A stretch of 64,000 bases of DNA from Bacillota bacterium (GCA_023398495.1 JAEWSG010000228.1:3821-67820), one strand, 5' to 3'; shown: positions 43,664 to 53,698, counted from the first letter of the stretch. Program-made: numbers and translations. Notes: generated from the letters alone by a model not told the origin.

Positions 43664-44303
43664 CAAAATGCACATCCTTTGTTTTTAGCTGATTGCAGCA
43701 AACCATTATTAATTTTGTTACCTCATAAAAATATATATATCCAAAATATATTTCGACATATCACGAGGTTTTCCTTCACTATTTTTTTGATAATATGTGG
43801 TAAACCCGCACTCTAAAAAGCAAACACAGCTTTATGTGTGTAAAATCAGAAAAATAAAAATCAGTTAATAACCACTGTCTTGAGAATATTTGCATAAAGA
43901 ACAACTTCTAAAAGCATTTAAAACGGTAAAGCTTTAAAAGTATATGTAAAAAGAAAAGTTTTTCAAATTGAGTAAAAATCTTTCAGTCTTCAAAAAGCTC
44001 TTGATTATAGAGCATCAGCTTTGCCTATTTATCATTGCAGTAATACCAGTTGCACATCTTAGAAGCCACAAGGAAAGTAGAAAACTTCTCCATTGAAAAC
44101 AGGAGAATAATGGTACAATATAAGTAGATATTAACATAACTTTTTCAAAAATACAACTATAAAAAAAAATACTTTCACTTTTTCTAGCGAAGAGCCTATA
44201 TATGATGTGAAAAAGTTGGGTAATAGAGTGTTTTGCATGTTGTTTTAGTGTCAAACGCCTCCATTGCATGACCTTTATATTGCTATATTCCTATACTTTA
44301 AAA
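43664..44303 (-). promoter_or_regulatory. Long leader and candidate sigmaA promoter of the flagellar cluster
   Basis: This 640-base stretch holds no believable gene. On the minus strand TTGAAA (43966-43961) and TATACT (43944-43939) are 16 bp apart and could start transcription of the flagellar cluster, leaving a leader of about 320 nt before flgB. I see no known riboswitch consensus in the leader. A sigma28 site of standard form was not found. Confidence 0.4.
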
Positions 44304-44329
44304 CACGCTGATCTTTATGGATCAGCGTG
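44304..44329 (-). terminator. Rho-independent terminator of trmFO
   Basis: Ten-bp perfect stem CACGCTGATC with its complement and a six-base loop, followed on the minus strand by TTTTAAAG, 12 bases after the trmFO stop. It separates the housekeeping block from the flagellar cluster. Confidence 0.85.
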
Positions 44330-44340
44330 GGTAAACTTAA

Positions 44341-45648
44341 TCATATGTCATTTTGAAGGTCTTTGATAATTTGAAGTGCTCTTGTAGCTATTTCGAAATT
44401 TTTCTTTCTCTTGTCACGTATTCTGACGGTAAGCCCTTCCATCAATCCAAAATTAACGTTCATAGGTTGAAAATCCCTTACATTCTGATCGGAAATATAA
44501 TTACTCAATGCCCCAATTGCAGTAGTTCTAGGAAATAAAACAGCTTTGTTGCCAAGGACACTCATAGAGGCGTTAATACCCGCAACCAATCCGGAGGATG
44601 CAGATTCTACATATCCCTCAACTCCGGTTATCTGTCCTGCAAAGTATAAGTTTGGATGTTTTCTCATTCTGTAGGATGGTTCAAGCAATTTGGGAGAGTT
44701 TATAAAAGTATTCCTGTGCATTACTCCATATCTTACAAATTCTGCATTTTCAAGCCCTGGAATCAATCCAAAAACTCTCTTTTGTTCAGGCCATTTCAAG
44801 CGTGTTTGAAAACCAACAATATTATAAAGAGTTCCTTCCTCATTGTCCTGTCTTAATTGTACAACAGCATATGCTTCAGTTCCGTCCTTTGGATCAACCA
44901 GCCCCACAGGCTTCAAAGGCCCAAACCTTAACGTGTCTACGCCTCTTTTGGCCATAGTCTCAACAGGCATACAGCCTTCGAACACCACTTCCTTTTCAAA
45001 ATCCTTAACTGGTGCAAGCTCAGCATTCACAAGCTCCTTCCAGAAGCCATCATACTCTTCCCTGTTCATGGGACAATTGATATAATCGGCTGTGCCTCGG
45101 TTATATCTGGCAGCTTTGTATGCCTTGTCCATATTTATAGAATCAAAACTAACTATTGGTGCAGCTGCGTCAAAAAAGTGGAGGTATTCCTCGCCGATCA
45201 AAGCCATTATGCTTTTTGATAAATCTTCTGAAGTCAATGGACCTGATGCTACAATTGTTATGCCGTCAGTTGGAAGCTCTTTTACTTCTTCATTTATTAT
45301 CTCAATATTTTCATTTTCACTGATCAGATCAGTTACCCTTTGTGAAAATTTGGTCCTGTCAACGGCTAATGCCCCCCCTGCAGGAACTCTTGTTTCGTCT
45401 GCACACCTCATTATTATGGAATCTAAAAGTCTCATTTCCTCTTTCAAAAGCCCAACAGCATTTTCAAGCTGGTCAGATCTCAAAGAGTTACTGCACACAA
45501 GCTCTGCATACGTTTCAATATGATGTGCCGGTGAATACGTTTGAGGCTTCATTTCATATAGTCTTACCTTTATACCCCTTTTTGCTATCTGCCAGGCAGC
45601 TTCACAACCTGCCAACCCGGCACCTATTACATTTATATAATCAATCAT
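44341..45648 (-). CDS. trmFO: Folate/FAD-dependent tRNA (uracil-54-C5) methyltransferase TrmFO
   Basis: The 435-residue enzyme forms ribothymidine at tRNA position 54 using methylenetetrahydrofolate. It has the FAD-binding start [40 protein letters not shown], and [20 protein letters not shown] containing the conserved catalytic Cys region. Order topA-trmFO is typical of Firmicutes. Confidence 0.97.
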   Translation of the reverse strand: MIDYINVIGAGLAGCEAAWQIAKRGIKVRLYEMKPQTYSPAHHIETYAELVCSNSLRSDQLENAVGLLKEEMRLLDSIIMRCADETRVPAGGALAVDRTKFSQRVTDLISENENIEIINEEVKELPTDGITIVASGPLTSEDLSKSIMALIGEEYLHFFDAAAPIVSFDSINMDKAYKAARYNRGTADYINCPMNREEYDGFWKELVNAELAPVKDFEKEVVFEGCMPVETMAKRGVDTLRFGPLKPVGLVDPKDGTEAYAVVQLRQDNEEGTLYNIVGFQTRLKWPEQKRVFGLIPGLENAEFVRYGVMHRNTFINSPKLLEPSYRMRKHPNLYFAGQITGVEGYVESASSGLVAGINASMSVLGNKAVLFPRTTAIGALSNYISDQNVRDFQPMNVNFGLMEGLTVRIRDKRKKNFEIATRALQIIKDLQNDI

Positions 45649-45740
45649 CCGCTATACCTTCCCTTATAAATATTACGTGGGCATTTGGTCCTCTCAATTT
45701 CATGACATTTGCTTTGCAAATTCCCTATATCCAAAATTTT

Positions 45741-45757
45741 AGGGGCATATTGCCCCT
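45741..45757 (-). terminator. Short GC hairpin between topA and trmFO
   Basis: AGGGGCA and TGCCCCT flank a three-base loop. On the minus strand the T-tract is interrupted (AAAATTTTGG), so termination after topA may be partial. Confidence 0.5.
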
Positions 45758-45807
45758 TTCAATGTTTATCTACATTTTATACAATTCCTCTTACATTATT
45801 GCTTATA

Positions 45808-47913
45808 TTATTCCTTTTCTTCATCTTTTTTATTTTCATCAACTCTTGTAAAATCACAATCCTCGTTGCTGCACTTATAATTAACTTTCTTTCCGGAAAA
45901 CTTTTTGAGCAAGAAATTTCCGCATTTAGGGCAGTTCTCTTTTGAGTGCATTTCCCAGCTCATAAAACTACAGGTAGGGTTATGTTCACAGCCCAAATAC
46001 TTTTTACCCTTCTTGGATTTCTTAATATACACCTTTCCACCGCACTTAGGACAGTTTACACCGGTCTCTTCCAAGATAGGTCTTGCATTTCTGCATTCCG
46101 GAAAGCCAGGGCATGCCAAAAACTTACCGTACCTGCTCATCTTTATTACCATATTTCTTCCGCATTTTTCGCATATTTCATCTGTAACTTCATCCGGAAC
46201 TTCTACATTTCCAATCTTGGTTTCTGCATCCTTTAAAACATCAGCAAAGGGTGTATAAAATCCCTTCATTACATCTACCCATTTTTTATATCCCTCTTCA
46301 ACATCATCGAGCTTTTTTTCCAATTGTGCAGTAAACTCAACATCTACGATATCCTGAAAATAATTCTTCATTATATCGTTGACTATCTTTCCCAATTCTG
46401 TTGGTAACAAAGCTTTAGCGTCCTTAACTACATATCCCCTTGCAAGTATAGTTGTAATTGTAGGGGCATAAGTACTAGGTCTGCCAATTCCCTTTTCTTC
46501 AAGAGTTTTTACAAGACTAGCTTCGGTGTATCTTGGAGGTGGTTGAGTAAAATGCTGCTTAGGATCAATTTTTTTCTGTTTGAGCTCTTCTCCTTCAGTC
46601 AGTTCAGGTACATTGCTTTCCCCTTCTTCGCTTTCCTCATCCTTACCTTCTTGATACAAAACTATAAAACCCTGGAATTTCAAAGTCTGTCCGTTAGCTC
46701 TGAATGTATAATCCCCAGCCGTTATGTCAGTATTTATTGTATTGTATTCAGCTGAAGCCATCTGGCTTGAAACAAATCTGGACCATATAAGCTTGTATAG
46801 CTTGTATTGCTCCTTAGTAAGGGAATCCTTTATAGAATCAGGTTCCATAGTAACCTGAGATGGTCTGATACACTCATGAGCATCCTGAGATGCAGATTTA
46901 TTTTTAAATATGCGCTTTTCATCTGGCACGTATTTTTGACCGTACTTTTCCTTTATAAAATCAAAAGTATCCTGCTGTGCTTCAGCAGAAATTCTCGTCG
47001 AATCGGTACGTATATATGTTACAAGACCGATTGCTCCAACCCCTTTTATTTCTATACCTTCATAGAGTTGTTGAGCTACAATCATGGTTTTCTTTGTTGT
47101 AAAACCCAATTTTCTTGCTGCTTCCTGTTGCATTGTACTAGTAATAAACGGAGGTGCAGGAGATTTTTTCTTTTCACCCTTTTTGATTTTTTGGACAATA
47201 AAAGTTTTATCTTTTATATTATCGAGTATCTTTTTTACATTCTCTTCATTCTTTAATTCTAACTTCTTGCCTCCCGTTCCATAAAACTTAGCGTCAAACG
47301 AACCTTTTCCGGCCTTTTTTTCAAGTTTTGCAATAATAGTCCAATACTCTTCAGGTACGAAGTTCTCAATTTCATCTTCCCTGTCACAAACTAACCTTGT
47401 AGCAACTGACTGAACTCTACCTGCACTAAGTCCCTTTTTGACCTTCTTCCACAGTATAGGACTTATCTTATAACCAACAATCCTATCTAAAATTCTTCTG
47501 GCCTGCTGTGCGTCAACAAGATCCTGATCGATTTCTCTAGGTTCCTTGATAGCATTTTTCACAGCATTCTTGGTAATTTCATTAAAGGTAACTCTGCACT
47601 TCTCTTTGTTATCTATATTCAACAAATTGGCCAAATGCCATGAAATTGCTTCACCTTCTCTATCAGGGTCGGTTGCGAGAAAGATCTTTTTTGCATTCTT
47701 AGCTTCCTTCTTCAATTTGGAGATAACATCTCCCTTTCCCCTGATAGTAATGTATTTTGGTTCAAAATCATTTTCTATATCTACACCTATCTGACTTTTT
47801 GGCAAATCCCTCACATGCCCTACAGAAGCTACTATTTTAAATTCCTTACCTAAAAACTTCCCAATTGTATTAGCTTTTGCAGGTGACTCAACAATAACTA
47901 ACTTATCAGCCAT
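45808..47913 (-). CDS. topA: DNA topoisomerase I
   Basis: The 701-residue type IA enzyme relaxes negative supercoils. It shows the TOPRIM motifs KLVIVESPAKANTIGKFLG and ATDPDREGEAISWHLANLL, the active-site Tyr in GLVTYIRTDSTRIS (about residue 300), and three C-terminal Cys4 zinc ribbons (CEKCGRNMVIKMSRYGKFLA, CPKCGGKVYIKKSKKG, CPKCGNFLLKKFSG). The length and domain order are normal. Confidence 0.98.
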   Translation of the reverse strand: MADKLVIVESPAKANTIGKFLGKEFKIVASVGHVRDLPKSQIGVDIENDFEPKYITIRGKGDVISKLKKEAKNAKKIFLATDPDREGEAISWHLANLLNIDNKEKCRVTFNEITKNAVKNAIKEPREIDQDLVDAQQARRILDRIVGYKISPILWKKVKKGLSAGRVQSVATRLVCDREDEIENFVPEEYWTIIAKLEKKAGKGSFDAKFYGTGGKKLELKNEENVKKILDNIKDKTFIVQKIKKGEKKKSPAPPFITSTMQQEAARKLGFTTKKTMIVAQQLYEGIEIKGVGAIGLVTYIRTDSTRISAEAQQDTFDFIKEKYGQKYVPDEKRIFKNKSASQDAHECIRPSQVTMEPDSIKDSLTKEQYKLYKLIWSRFVSSQMASAEYNTINTDITAGDYTFRANGQTLKFQGFIVLYQEGKDEESEEGESNVPELTEGEELKQKKIDPKQHFTQPPPRYTEASLVKTLEEKGIGRPSTYAPTITTILARGYVVKDAKALLPTELGKIVNDIMKNYFQDIVDVEFTAQLEKKLDDVEEGYKKWVDVMKGFYTPFADVLKDAETKIGNVEVPDEVTDEICEKCGRNMVIKMSRYGKFLACPGFPECRNARPILEETGVNCPKCGGKVYIKKSKKGKKYLGCEHNPTCSFMSWEMHSKENCPKCGNFLLKKFSGKKVNYKCSNEDCDFTRVDENKKDEEKE

Positions 47914-48138
47914 CTTTTTCCTCCAGTCATGTTTGTCTACTAATTCTATATTATAATATTATGTATTGGCATATTACAATAAAAAAATCTTGGAGTGTAT
48001 TTTTTCCAATTGATTTTAGTGCCTTTACTACATAAAATTTTACAATCCATTAATTACAATGGACAGCATTTAACTTAATCTATTGTTTTTATTTAATGCT
48101 TATTTTATGCCAAATTGGCTTTAAAAAATGTCTGAAAG

Positions 48139-49248
48139 TCACATTCTTAATCTGTATATCTTACCAGGTAGCTGCTCGACCAGCCCTTTTAATTCCAGCA
48201 TAACAATCACTGAATTAACAATTTTTATATCTAAACCGGTTTTATTGGCTAAAACATCAATATGTTCAGGCTCTAGTTTCAAACATTCCACAATTTTTAT
48301 TTCGTCTTTATCAAGTCCTTTTAGCAATTTATCATCTTTGAGCTTTTTTGTAAAGAAATCTTTGTCGTTATTGCTAAAATAAGCACCAATTTCTTCTAAA
48401 ATATCTTCAAGGGAAGTGACCATTTTTGCCCCTTCCTTTATGAGTTTATTAGTTCCCGTGCTCTTAATGCTGTTGACATTACCCGGCAGTGCAAACACCT
48501 CACGCCCTTGTTCAAGTGCAAAATTTGCAGTAATGAGAGAACCGCTCTTTTCTCCAGCCTCAATAACTATTACTCCCATAGATATTCCACTGATAATTCT
48601 GTTCCTTGCGGGGAAATTACCAGCGACAGGCTGTGTACCCGGTAAAAACTCAGATAGGCATGCTCCGTTTTGAATTATGTTTTCCATAAGCTTTTTATTC
48701 TCATAAGGATATACTATATCAAGCCCGCACCCTAAGATTGCTAAAGTTTTTCCGCCTACACTAAGAGCTCCTTTGTGAGCAAATGTATCTATTCCTCTGG
48801 CCATTCCGCTGACAACTGTTATTCCACACCTTGAAAGCTCACGCGATACAAGCTCTGCCATACTCAACCCATAGGAAGTAGCTTTTCTTGAGCCTACTAC
48901 CGCAAGATACTTCTCATCTTTTGACATGCAACCCTTCATATACAATATTATTGGAGGATCATAAATGTTCTTCAAATATTCCGGATAATTTTCATCTTTC
49001 ATTGTTATTATTTTTATATCATTTGCATTTATATTTTCAATATTCTTCTTTACTTTCTCTCTGTTTTCTTTATTTGTGATATTGGAGACATCTGCACGGC
49101 TCAAAAATGAAAGAGCAGCAAAATCTGTCTCTTTGGCAGTAAAGATGTTATAGGGATCTTCAAAAAATTCAAGCAGTTTTTTACTTTTTACTGCACCTAT
49201 CCCAGGTATGGAACCAAGCCAAACCCAATATTCCAAATCATTGTGCAT
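48139..49248 (-). CDS. dprA: DNA processing protein DprA
   Basis: The 369-residue protein loads RecA on incoming single-stranded DNA. It has an N-terminal helix-hairpin-helix-like region (GSIPGIGAVKSKKLLEFF), the Rossmann core VVGSRKATSYGLSMAELVSR and VVSGMARGIDTFAHKGAL, GVIVIEAGEKSGSLITANFA, and a C-terminal winged helix (LANKTGLDIKIVNSVIVMLE). It would normally be next to comM; here about 5 kb separate them. Confidence 0.97.
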   Translation of the reverse strand: MHNDLEYWVWLGSIPGIGAVKSKKLLEFFEDPYNIFTAKETDFAALSFLSRADVSNITNKENREKVKKNIENINANDIKIITMKDENYPEYLKNIYDPPIILYMKGCMSKDEKYLAVVGSRKATSYGLSMAELVSRELSRCGITVVSGMARGIDTFAHKGALSVGGKTLAILGCGLDIVYPYENKKLMENIIQNGACLSEFLPGTQPVAGNFPARNRIISGISMGVIVIEAGEKSGSLITANFALEQGREVFALPGNVNSIKSTGTNKLIKEGAKMVTSLEDILEEIGAYFSNNDKDFFTKKLKDDKLLKGLDKDEIKIVECLKLEPEHIDVLANKTGLDIKIVNSVIVMLELKGLVEQLPGKIYRLRM

Positions 49249-49375
49249 TAGAAAAACTCCTTGTCAATAAAAGTATATTTCTCGATAAAATATCGTCCAA
49301 AATTCCATAAATCTTTACAGCACAAATATAAATATAACAAAATATATATATTATAACAATGGTTAAGGCCATTTC

Positions 49376-49417
49376 AAAAAACCCCTATGGACTAAAACTT
49401 CAGTCCATGGGGTTTTT
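49376..49417 (-). terminator. Terminator of the GH8 gene
   Basis: A strong stem pairs CCCC plus TGGACT with AGTCCA plus GGGG around an eight-base loop, flanked by A-run and T-run, so it can act on both strands. It lies about 100 bases after the GH8 stop. Confidence 0.8.
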
Positions 49418-49464
49418 AGCATTGGAGGATTCAATTCCAAAACCTTAACTATATTGGGTTATAA

Positions 49465-49496
49465 GTTGTAACTATAAACTTTGCCTAATGAATTTT
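49465..49496 (+). repeat. 32-bp exact repeat, copy 1
   Basis: Thirty-two bases starting GTTGTAACTATAAACTTTGC recur exactly at 55878-55909 in the same orientation. Both copies are preceded by ATTGGGTT; here seven additional bases intervene. The copy sits between the GH8 stop and its terminator. Confidence 0.75.
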
Positions 49497-49518
49497 ATTT
49501 TGTTAATCAGCACTAACT

Positions 49519-50970
49519 CTATTTGATACCTAAAAGAATTTTTCTAAGCATTCCAAAGTCTATTGAATTAACCGCTCCGTCCTGGTTTAAATCAGCAGCC
49601 TTAAGACTATCACCTATAAGTTTTTCTATACCTAGAAGGTGTTTCCTTAAGTAACCAAAGTCAATTGAGTTAACTGATTTGTCACCGTTAATATCGCCCA
49701 CCACAATTTCCGAACTATCCGGTTTCCAAATTTTAAAATTACCGCTACAGTGAAGTAATGCCATCATATAAAGCATTCCGTCATAGTATCTCCATTGTCC
49801 GCTTGGTATGCCCACATTCCATAATTCCTCAACAAATTCTCCTCCTTTGTCTGTTGTAGATGCCAAAGCTGTTACTGCGTTCATGGCAACAAGACCTTGG
49901 GAATGATCACTTGACAATTTCGAGCCATTTATGTTGTATTGATTTCCGTAAGTCTTAATACCCTGACTATAGAAGAAATTCTGTATTCTATCTGCAAAGG
50001 TCTTTTGCCATGCATCTTTCGCCCACCAAGCATAGTCAAAACCTATGTTTCCAGCTACACGCCATGCATCAAACCTGAAATCTGCATGACCGCTTGCCCA
50101 AGATACATCTTTTGGAGACCCGTCAAAGTTTGAGTAATCTGGTGCCAATCCTGTTGTCGGGTGAGTTGCTTTCTGGAAATGCTGTCTACTGGCACTTGCT
50201 GCTTCACTCCAGAAAGTATTGTCCTTATCTGCCCAAAGAGCCCACAATTCATAGAATCCAGGCAAGTGATAGGAAGGATCGCTAAATTGGGCTGCATCAC
50301 CTATAGGACAAAATACAACCAGTTTATTGGATTTATTAAACATGTTTTCACCGACACCGTCATCAGCCTGATGAAGCATTGCATCAAGAATGGACTGAGC
50401 CTCTGCTTTATAATTGAATATACCTGCCCCATCCCCCCAACGATGTGATGCAAAAAACAACGCCGTAGCAAAATATTCCTCGCCGTCTGATGCAGGAGTA
50501 TTATCTATCTTATTTCCTGATTTATCGCACTGCCACGCAAAGAAGCCTTTAAACTGGCCATCAGAATGCCACATATGCTCTTTAGCCCATTTCCATAGCA
50601 TATTAAATTCTTTCTGCTTGTCCATCTGTACACAAATCATCATTCCATAGGACATACCTTCACTGCGGATATCATTATCTCCTACATCCAAAATATAAGC
50701 CTTATCAGTACCTACCGGGTAAAAAACTCTCTCTGTGCTGTCGTTACCATAAAATAGCTGGTTGAAAGCTGTTTCCAGCTTCCCGTCAATTTCTGTCTGG
50801 GACTTCCCAATCTCAGCAAAAAGGTTACGATATGTATTCGATTCGTATGCCCCTACAGAAGGGGGTGTTGCAGCACTGACTTCTATTACTGGGAATAGCA
50901 CGGCTGTTGTAATCAGTGATATATTTAATAAAAACACTGCACACCTTTTCATTAGTTTTGATGCAAACAT
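49519..50970 (-). CDS. Dockerin-bearing glycoside hydrolase family 8 enzyme
   Basis: The 483-residue secreted protein has a signal peptide (residues 1-34, ending VSAA), a GH8 (alpha/alpha)6 domain (about 40-415) and a type I dockerin (about 424-483). In GH8, RSEGMSYGMM supplies the acid (Glu104) and FRFDAWRVAGNIG the likely base (Asp301); ASDGEEYFATALFFASHRWG and SDPSYHLPGFYELWALWA are close to the subfamily of endoxylanase and reducing-end exo-oligoxylanase, so xylan is as likely a substrate as cellulose. The dockerin has two Ca2+ repeats, GDINGDKSVNSIDFGYLRKH and ADLNQDGAVNSIDFGMLRKI, with Ser-Ile at both specificity positions. It should be anchored to a cellulosomal scaffoldin. Confidence 0.93.
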   Translation of the reverse strand: MFASKLMKRCAVFLLNISLITTAVLFPVIEVSAATPPSVGAYESNTYRNLFAEIGKSQTEIDGKLETAFNQLFYGNDSTERVFYPVGTDKAYILDVGDNDIRSEGMSYGMMICVQMDKQKEFNMLWKWAKEHMWHSDGQFKGFFAWQCDKSGNKIDNTPASDGEEYFATALFFASHRWGDGAGIFNYKAEAQSILDAMLHQADDGVGENMFNKSNKLVVFCPIGDAAQFSDPSYHLPGFYELWALWADKDNTFWSEAASASRQHFQKATHPTTGLAPDYSNFDGSPKDVSWASGHADFRFDAWRVAGNIGFDYAWWAKDAWQKTFADRIQNFFYSQGIKTYGNQYNINGSKLSSDHSQGLVAMNAVTALASTTDKGGEFVEELWNVGIPSGQWRYYDGMLYMMALLHCSGNFKIWKPDSSEIVVGDINGDKSVNSIDFGYLRKHLLGIEKLIGDSLKAADLNQDGAVNSIDFGMLRKILLGIK

Positions 50971-51133
50971 TTTTACTTCCTCCTCGTATTAATTTTCTTA
51001 CAATATCCACTAAAATCAGTATGATCCGGATCTTATACCAACTTTCCTAAAGGATATTTATCTGTCTGACATATATATACTTCGTTACTACTGGCAAAAT
51101 CATCTGATTTTTGTCAAAAAAATTGGATATGTC

Positions 51134-51166
51134 AAAAAAAGTTTGTTAAAAAAACAAACTTTTTTT
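51134..51166 (-). terminator. A+T-rich hairpin after the small SANT-like gene
   Basis: A 14-bp perfect stem (AAAAAAAGTTTGTT and its complement) around five A residues ends about 70 bases after the stop of the gene at 51234. It closely matches the hairpin core at 31547-31586 between flgE and flbD. Confidence 0.6.
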
Positions 51167-51233
51167 CAAGGAATTTATATGTAAATATTTTGGAATTGAC
51201 CCCACAATAGTGAAAGTAATCTATGAAATATCA

Positions 51234-51551
51234 TTAAACCTTTCTTTTCTTTTTAATCATTTTGGGGTATATATTTAATAAATTAGCTCTTTCATATACA
51301 GCATGACGAGACCTGTATAATAAATTTGATGCAGATACAGTTGAAAGCATTTCTGCATAGTTAACTAAAAATTGTTCTTCTTCTTTTGTCCATAGTCTGG
51401 ATATGTTGTCTGTTTTTAATTTATGTAAATTATTATTAAATGCTATAACAAGTAGTTCATATAAATCAATTTGCAAAAAAAATTGAATTTCGGAAAGAGT
51501 TTTGTTACCCCAATTCTTTCTTAAGTATTCAACAATACTATTGTTAGACAA
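51234..51551 (-). CDS. Small SANT/Myb-like protein beside the restriction-modification locus
   Basis: The 105-residue basic protein contains a tryptophan-spaced helical segment, LWTKEEEQFLVNYAEMLSTV followed by ASNLLYRSRHAVYERANLL, that resembles a SANT/Myb DNA-binding unit; the N-terminal half (YLRKNWGNKTLSEIQFFLQI) may be a degenerate second copy. The start is TTG at 51551 with AGGGGAA upstream. It is divergent from the methyltransferase gene and may regulate it. The function is unknown. Confidence 0.65.
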   Translation of the reverse strand: MSNNSIVEYLRKNWGNKTLSEIQFFLQIDLYELLVIAFNNNLHKLKTDNISRLWTKEEEQFLVNYAEMLSTVSASNLLYRSRHAVYERANLLNIYPKMIKKKRKV

Positions 51552-51738
51552 TGTAATTCCCCTTTACTATTGTTGTAATAAGTATTTAAGTAAACAATTA
51601 TATATCTCATAGACAATAATATTATCTCATAAATACGTTGACGTGTAAATAATTCAAAAATAGTATAAATAATAGCAATATAATATTAAACAATGTATAA
51701 TTATTTGTGAATTATTTAATTATTTATTTATGAGCATA

Positions 51739-51767
51739 TTGCGAACATATGTTCTGTATGATATGAT
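51739..51767 (+). promoter_or_regulatory. Methyltransferase promoter with palindromic operator
   Basis: TTGCGA (51739-51744) and TATGAT (51762-51767) are 17 bp apart, upstream of the methyltransferase start. A perfect 12-bp palindrome, GAACATATGTTC (51743-51754), overlaps the -35 and spacer, so a bound regulator would block transcription. Candidate binders are the methyltransferase itself, the controller protein at 53699, or the SANT-like protein. Confidence 0.5.
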
Positions 51768-51800
51768 AATTATGTTTAATAATACTATGGAGTGAAGCGA

Positions 51801-52838
51801 ATGAGGAAGTTTAACAATTTAACTTTTATCGATTTATTTGCTGGAATTGGTGGTTTTAGGAGGTCCCTTGAACATTACGGTGCAAATTGCGTATTTTCAT
51901 CTGAAATTGATGCGTATGCTTGTAAGACATATAGAGCAAATTACGGTGAAACACCTTGTGGAGACATTACAAAAATAAGTAACGAGCAAATACCTAGGCA
52001 TGACATTTTATGTGCTGGCTTTCCCTGTCAAGCATTTAGTATTAGTGGAAAACAATTGGGCTTTGAAGATGCTCGAGGCACTTTGTTTTTTGAAATTGCC
52101 CGCATAGTCAATCATCACAAACCAAAAATTTTGTTTTTAGAAAATGTTAAAAATTTGGTTCGTCATAATAATAATATGACTTTTAAGCATATACATAATA
52201 TATTAGATAATTTAGGTTATGTAATATATTACAAAATACTAAATGCAGGAGACTTTGGTGTCCCTCAAAATAGAGAAAGGGTATATATTGTATGTTTCAG
52301 GAAGGATTTGGAAGTTAATTATTATCAATTCCCTGAACAAATCAAAAAACATATCTATCTAAAAGATATTTTGTTAACAGACGATGAAACTCACCAATAT
52401 GTTATCGAACGTGATGATATAGTTATTTGGGACAAAGTTATTACAAAGTGTCAGCCAAAACCCATTAGAGTTGGTACTATTAATAAAGGCGGTCAAGGTG
52501 AAAGGGTATATAGTCCATATGGTCATGCCATAACATTATCTGCTCATGGAGGAGGCGCTGGGGCAAAGACAGGTGCTTACTTAATAAATGGACGTGTTCG
52601 TAAACTAGCTCCAAGAGAATGTTGTTTAGTACAGGGATTTCCTAATGATTTTAAAATTCCTGTATCAGATAGTCAAGCATATAAGCAGTTTGGTAATAGT
52701 GTTGCTGTGCCTGTACTAAAAGCGATTCTCGATAGCATAGTTAACTTAAGCCAGCTGAGAACGTATACTATTTCTAGTAATGATAAGAGTGACTATGAAA
52801 ACACTAATAATGAAATAGAATCACATATATTTTTTTAA
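51801..52838 (+). CDS. DNA (cytosine-5)-methyltransferase, M.HhaI-like
   Basis: The 345-residue enzyme carries all C5-methylase motifs: I DLFAGIGGF (11-19), IV GFPCQAFSISG with catalytic Cys76, VI ENVKNL (Glu114), VIII QNRERVY, and X KQFGNSVAVPV. The target-recognition segment KGGQGERVYSPYGHAITLSA, then HGGGAGAKTGAYLINGRVRK, is strikingly like that of M.HhaI (GCGC), including the Gln and Arg used for base contacts; one Tyr of M.HhaI is His here. Protection of GCGC or a close variant is inferred. The start at 51801 has GGAG eight bases ahead. Its 3' end overlaps the convergent endonuclease gene by 18 bp. Confidence 0.93.
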   Translation: MRKFNNLTFIDLFAGIGGFRRSLEHYGANCVFSSEIDAYACKTYRANYGETPCGDITKISNEQIPRHDILCAGFPCQAFSISGKQLGFEDARGTLFFEIARIVNHHKPKILFLENVKNLVRHNNNMTFKHIHNILDNLGYVIYYKILNAGDFGVPQNRERVYIVCFRKDLEVNYYQFPEQIKKHIYLKDILLTDDETHQYVIERDDIVIWDKVITKCQPKPIRVGTINKGGQGERVYSPYGHAITLSAHGGGAGAKTGAYLINGRVRKLAPRECCLVQGFPNDFKIPVSDSQAYKQFGNSVAVPVLKAILDSIVNLSQLRTYTISSNDKSDYENTNNEIESHIFF

Positions 52839-53654
52839 TTCATTTTTCAAGATATTAAGACTACTTGAAGAATTAGAATCCCCTACGTACCTTAAACTAA
52901 ATACTACATTAGCATTATTAGTTTTACTCAATTTTTTTATAATATATTTGTTACTATTAAGCCTATCTTCAGATATGTACATATCACTATCTAAATAGCA
53001 TTTGCTTTTGTTTAAATAAGTGTCAGAATCTAATGTTACTACAAGTTTATTGTCAATTTTCTTAACTTCCTTTACTTTACATCTCATGTTCCGTAGGTGT
53101 TCCTGTACAAGTCTCTCTGCAAACATAAAATCAGATTTAGGTATGTTTCTTGAACCACTTTTTTTTCTGCGTAAACAGGCAGAAACAACAAAGTATTGTC
53201 CAAGTTGATCAAGTGGTACAATTACTTTATTTGTACCAAGTGAAGTAGAAGTTATAATAAATTTTGAGCCTTTTGCCTTGTAATGCTCCTTTATCCATCC
53301 TATAAGAACACCATTAGGACATTTAATATTAATAGCTGATTGCTGAACATTGGTGTATAAATCAATATTTCTGTTCAAGTAATCAATTATTTGTCTGGAA
53401 TAAATATTTCCGGAGAACTTATTCCTTGGTGAGTAAGAGAATTTATTATTATTATCTAGGACGACAAATTGACCACTTTGAGATGGAGACAGCTTTGCTT
53501 CAATTGAAAAAACAGAAGCATTTTTCTTAGTAACTTCAATATCTGAAGATGTTGAGTCGCTTCCTCCATTGCACTTAAAATTAAAAGGATAATCCTTTAA
53601 GGCATTATTTAGATAATTACAACATTCCTGTTCAAAAAGTTGCCAGTTTTCCAT
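52821..53654 (-). CDS. Type II restriction endonuclease, R.HhaI-like
   Basis: The 277-residue protein has an early PD-(D/E)XK active site: GGSDSTSSDIEV with Asp38 and FSIEAKLSPSQSGQFVVL with the Glu-Ala-Lys at 52-54. Further segments, FSYSPRNK, GWIKEHYKAKGSKFIITS and RRKKSGSRNI, match what I recall of R.HhaI, which cuts GCGC. It is convergent with, and overlaps, the M.HhaI-like methylase, which supports a cognate pair. The start at 53654 has AAAGGATG upstream. The enzyme looks intact. Specificity is inferred, not seen. Confidence 0.85.
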   Translation of the reverse strand: MENWQLFEQECCNYLNNALKDYPFNFKCNGGSDSTSSDIEVTKKNASVFSIEAKLSPSQSGQFVVLDNNNKFSYSPRNKFSGNIYSRQIIDYLNRNIDLYTNVQQSAINIKCPNGVLIGWIKEHYKAKGSKFIITSTSLGTNKVIVPLDQLGQYFVVSACLRRKKSGSRNIPKSDFMFAERLVQEHLRNMRCKVKEVKKIDNKLVVTLDSDTYLNKSKCYLDSDMYISEDRLNSNKYIIKKLSKTNNANVVFSLRYVGDSNSSSSLNILKNELKKYM

Positions 53655-53698
53655 AAACGCACATCCTTTCACTTTTAGAGGTTTGATACAATATATAA

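Noticed and set aside
43664..43938. c-di-GMP riboswitch in the flgB leader
   Set aside because: The conserved GEMM core sequences are not present.
44015..44269. 84-codon minus-strand ORF upstream of the flagellar cluster
   Set aside because: No ribosome site, unnatural composition, and it lies in the region between the trmFO terminator and the flagellar leader.
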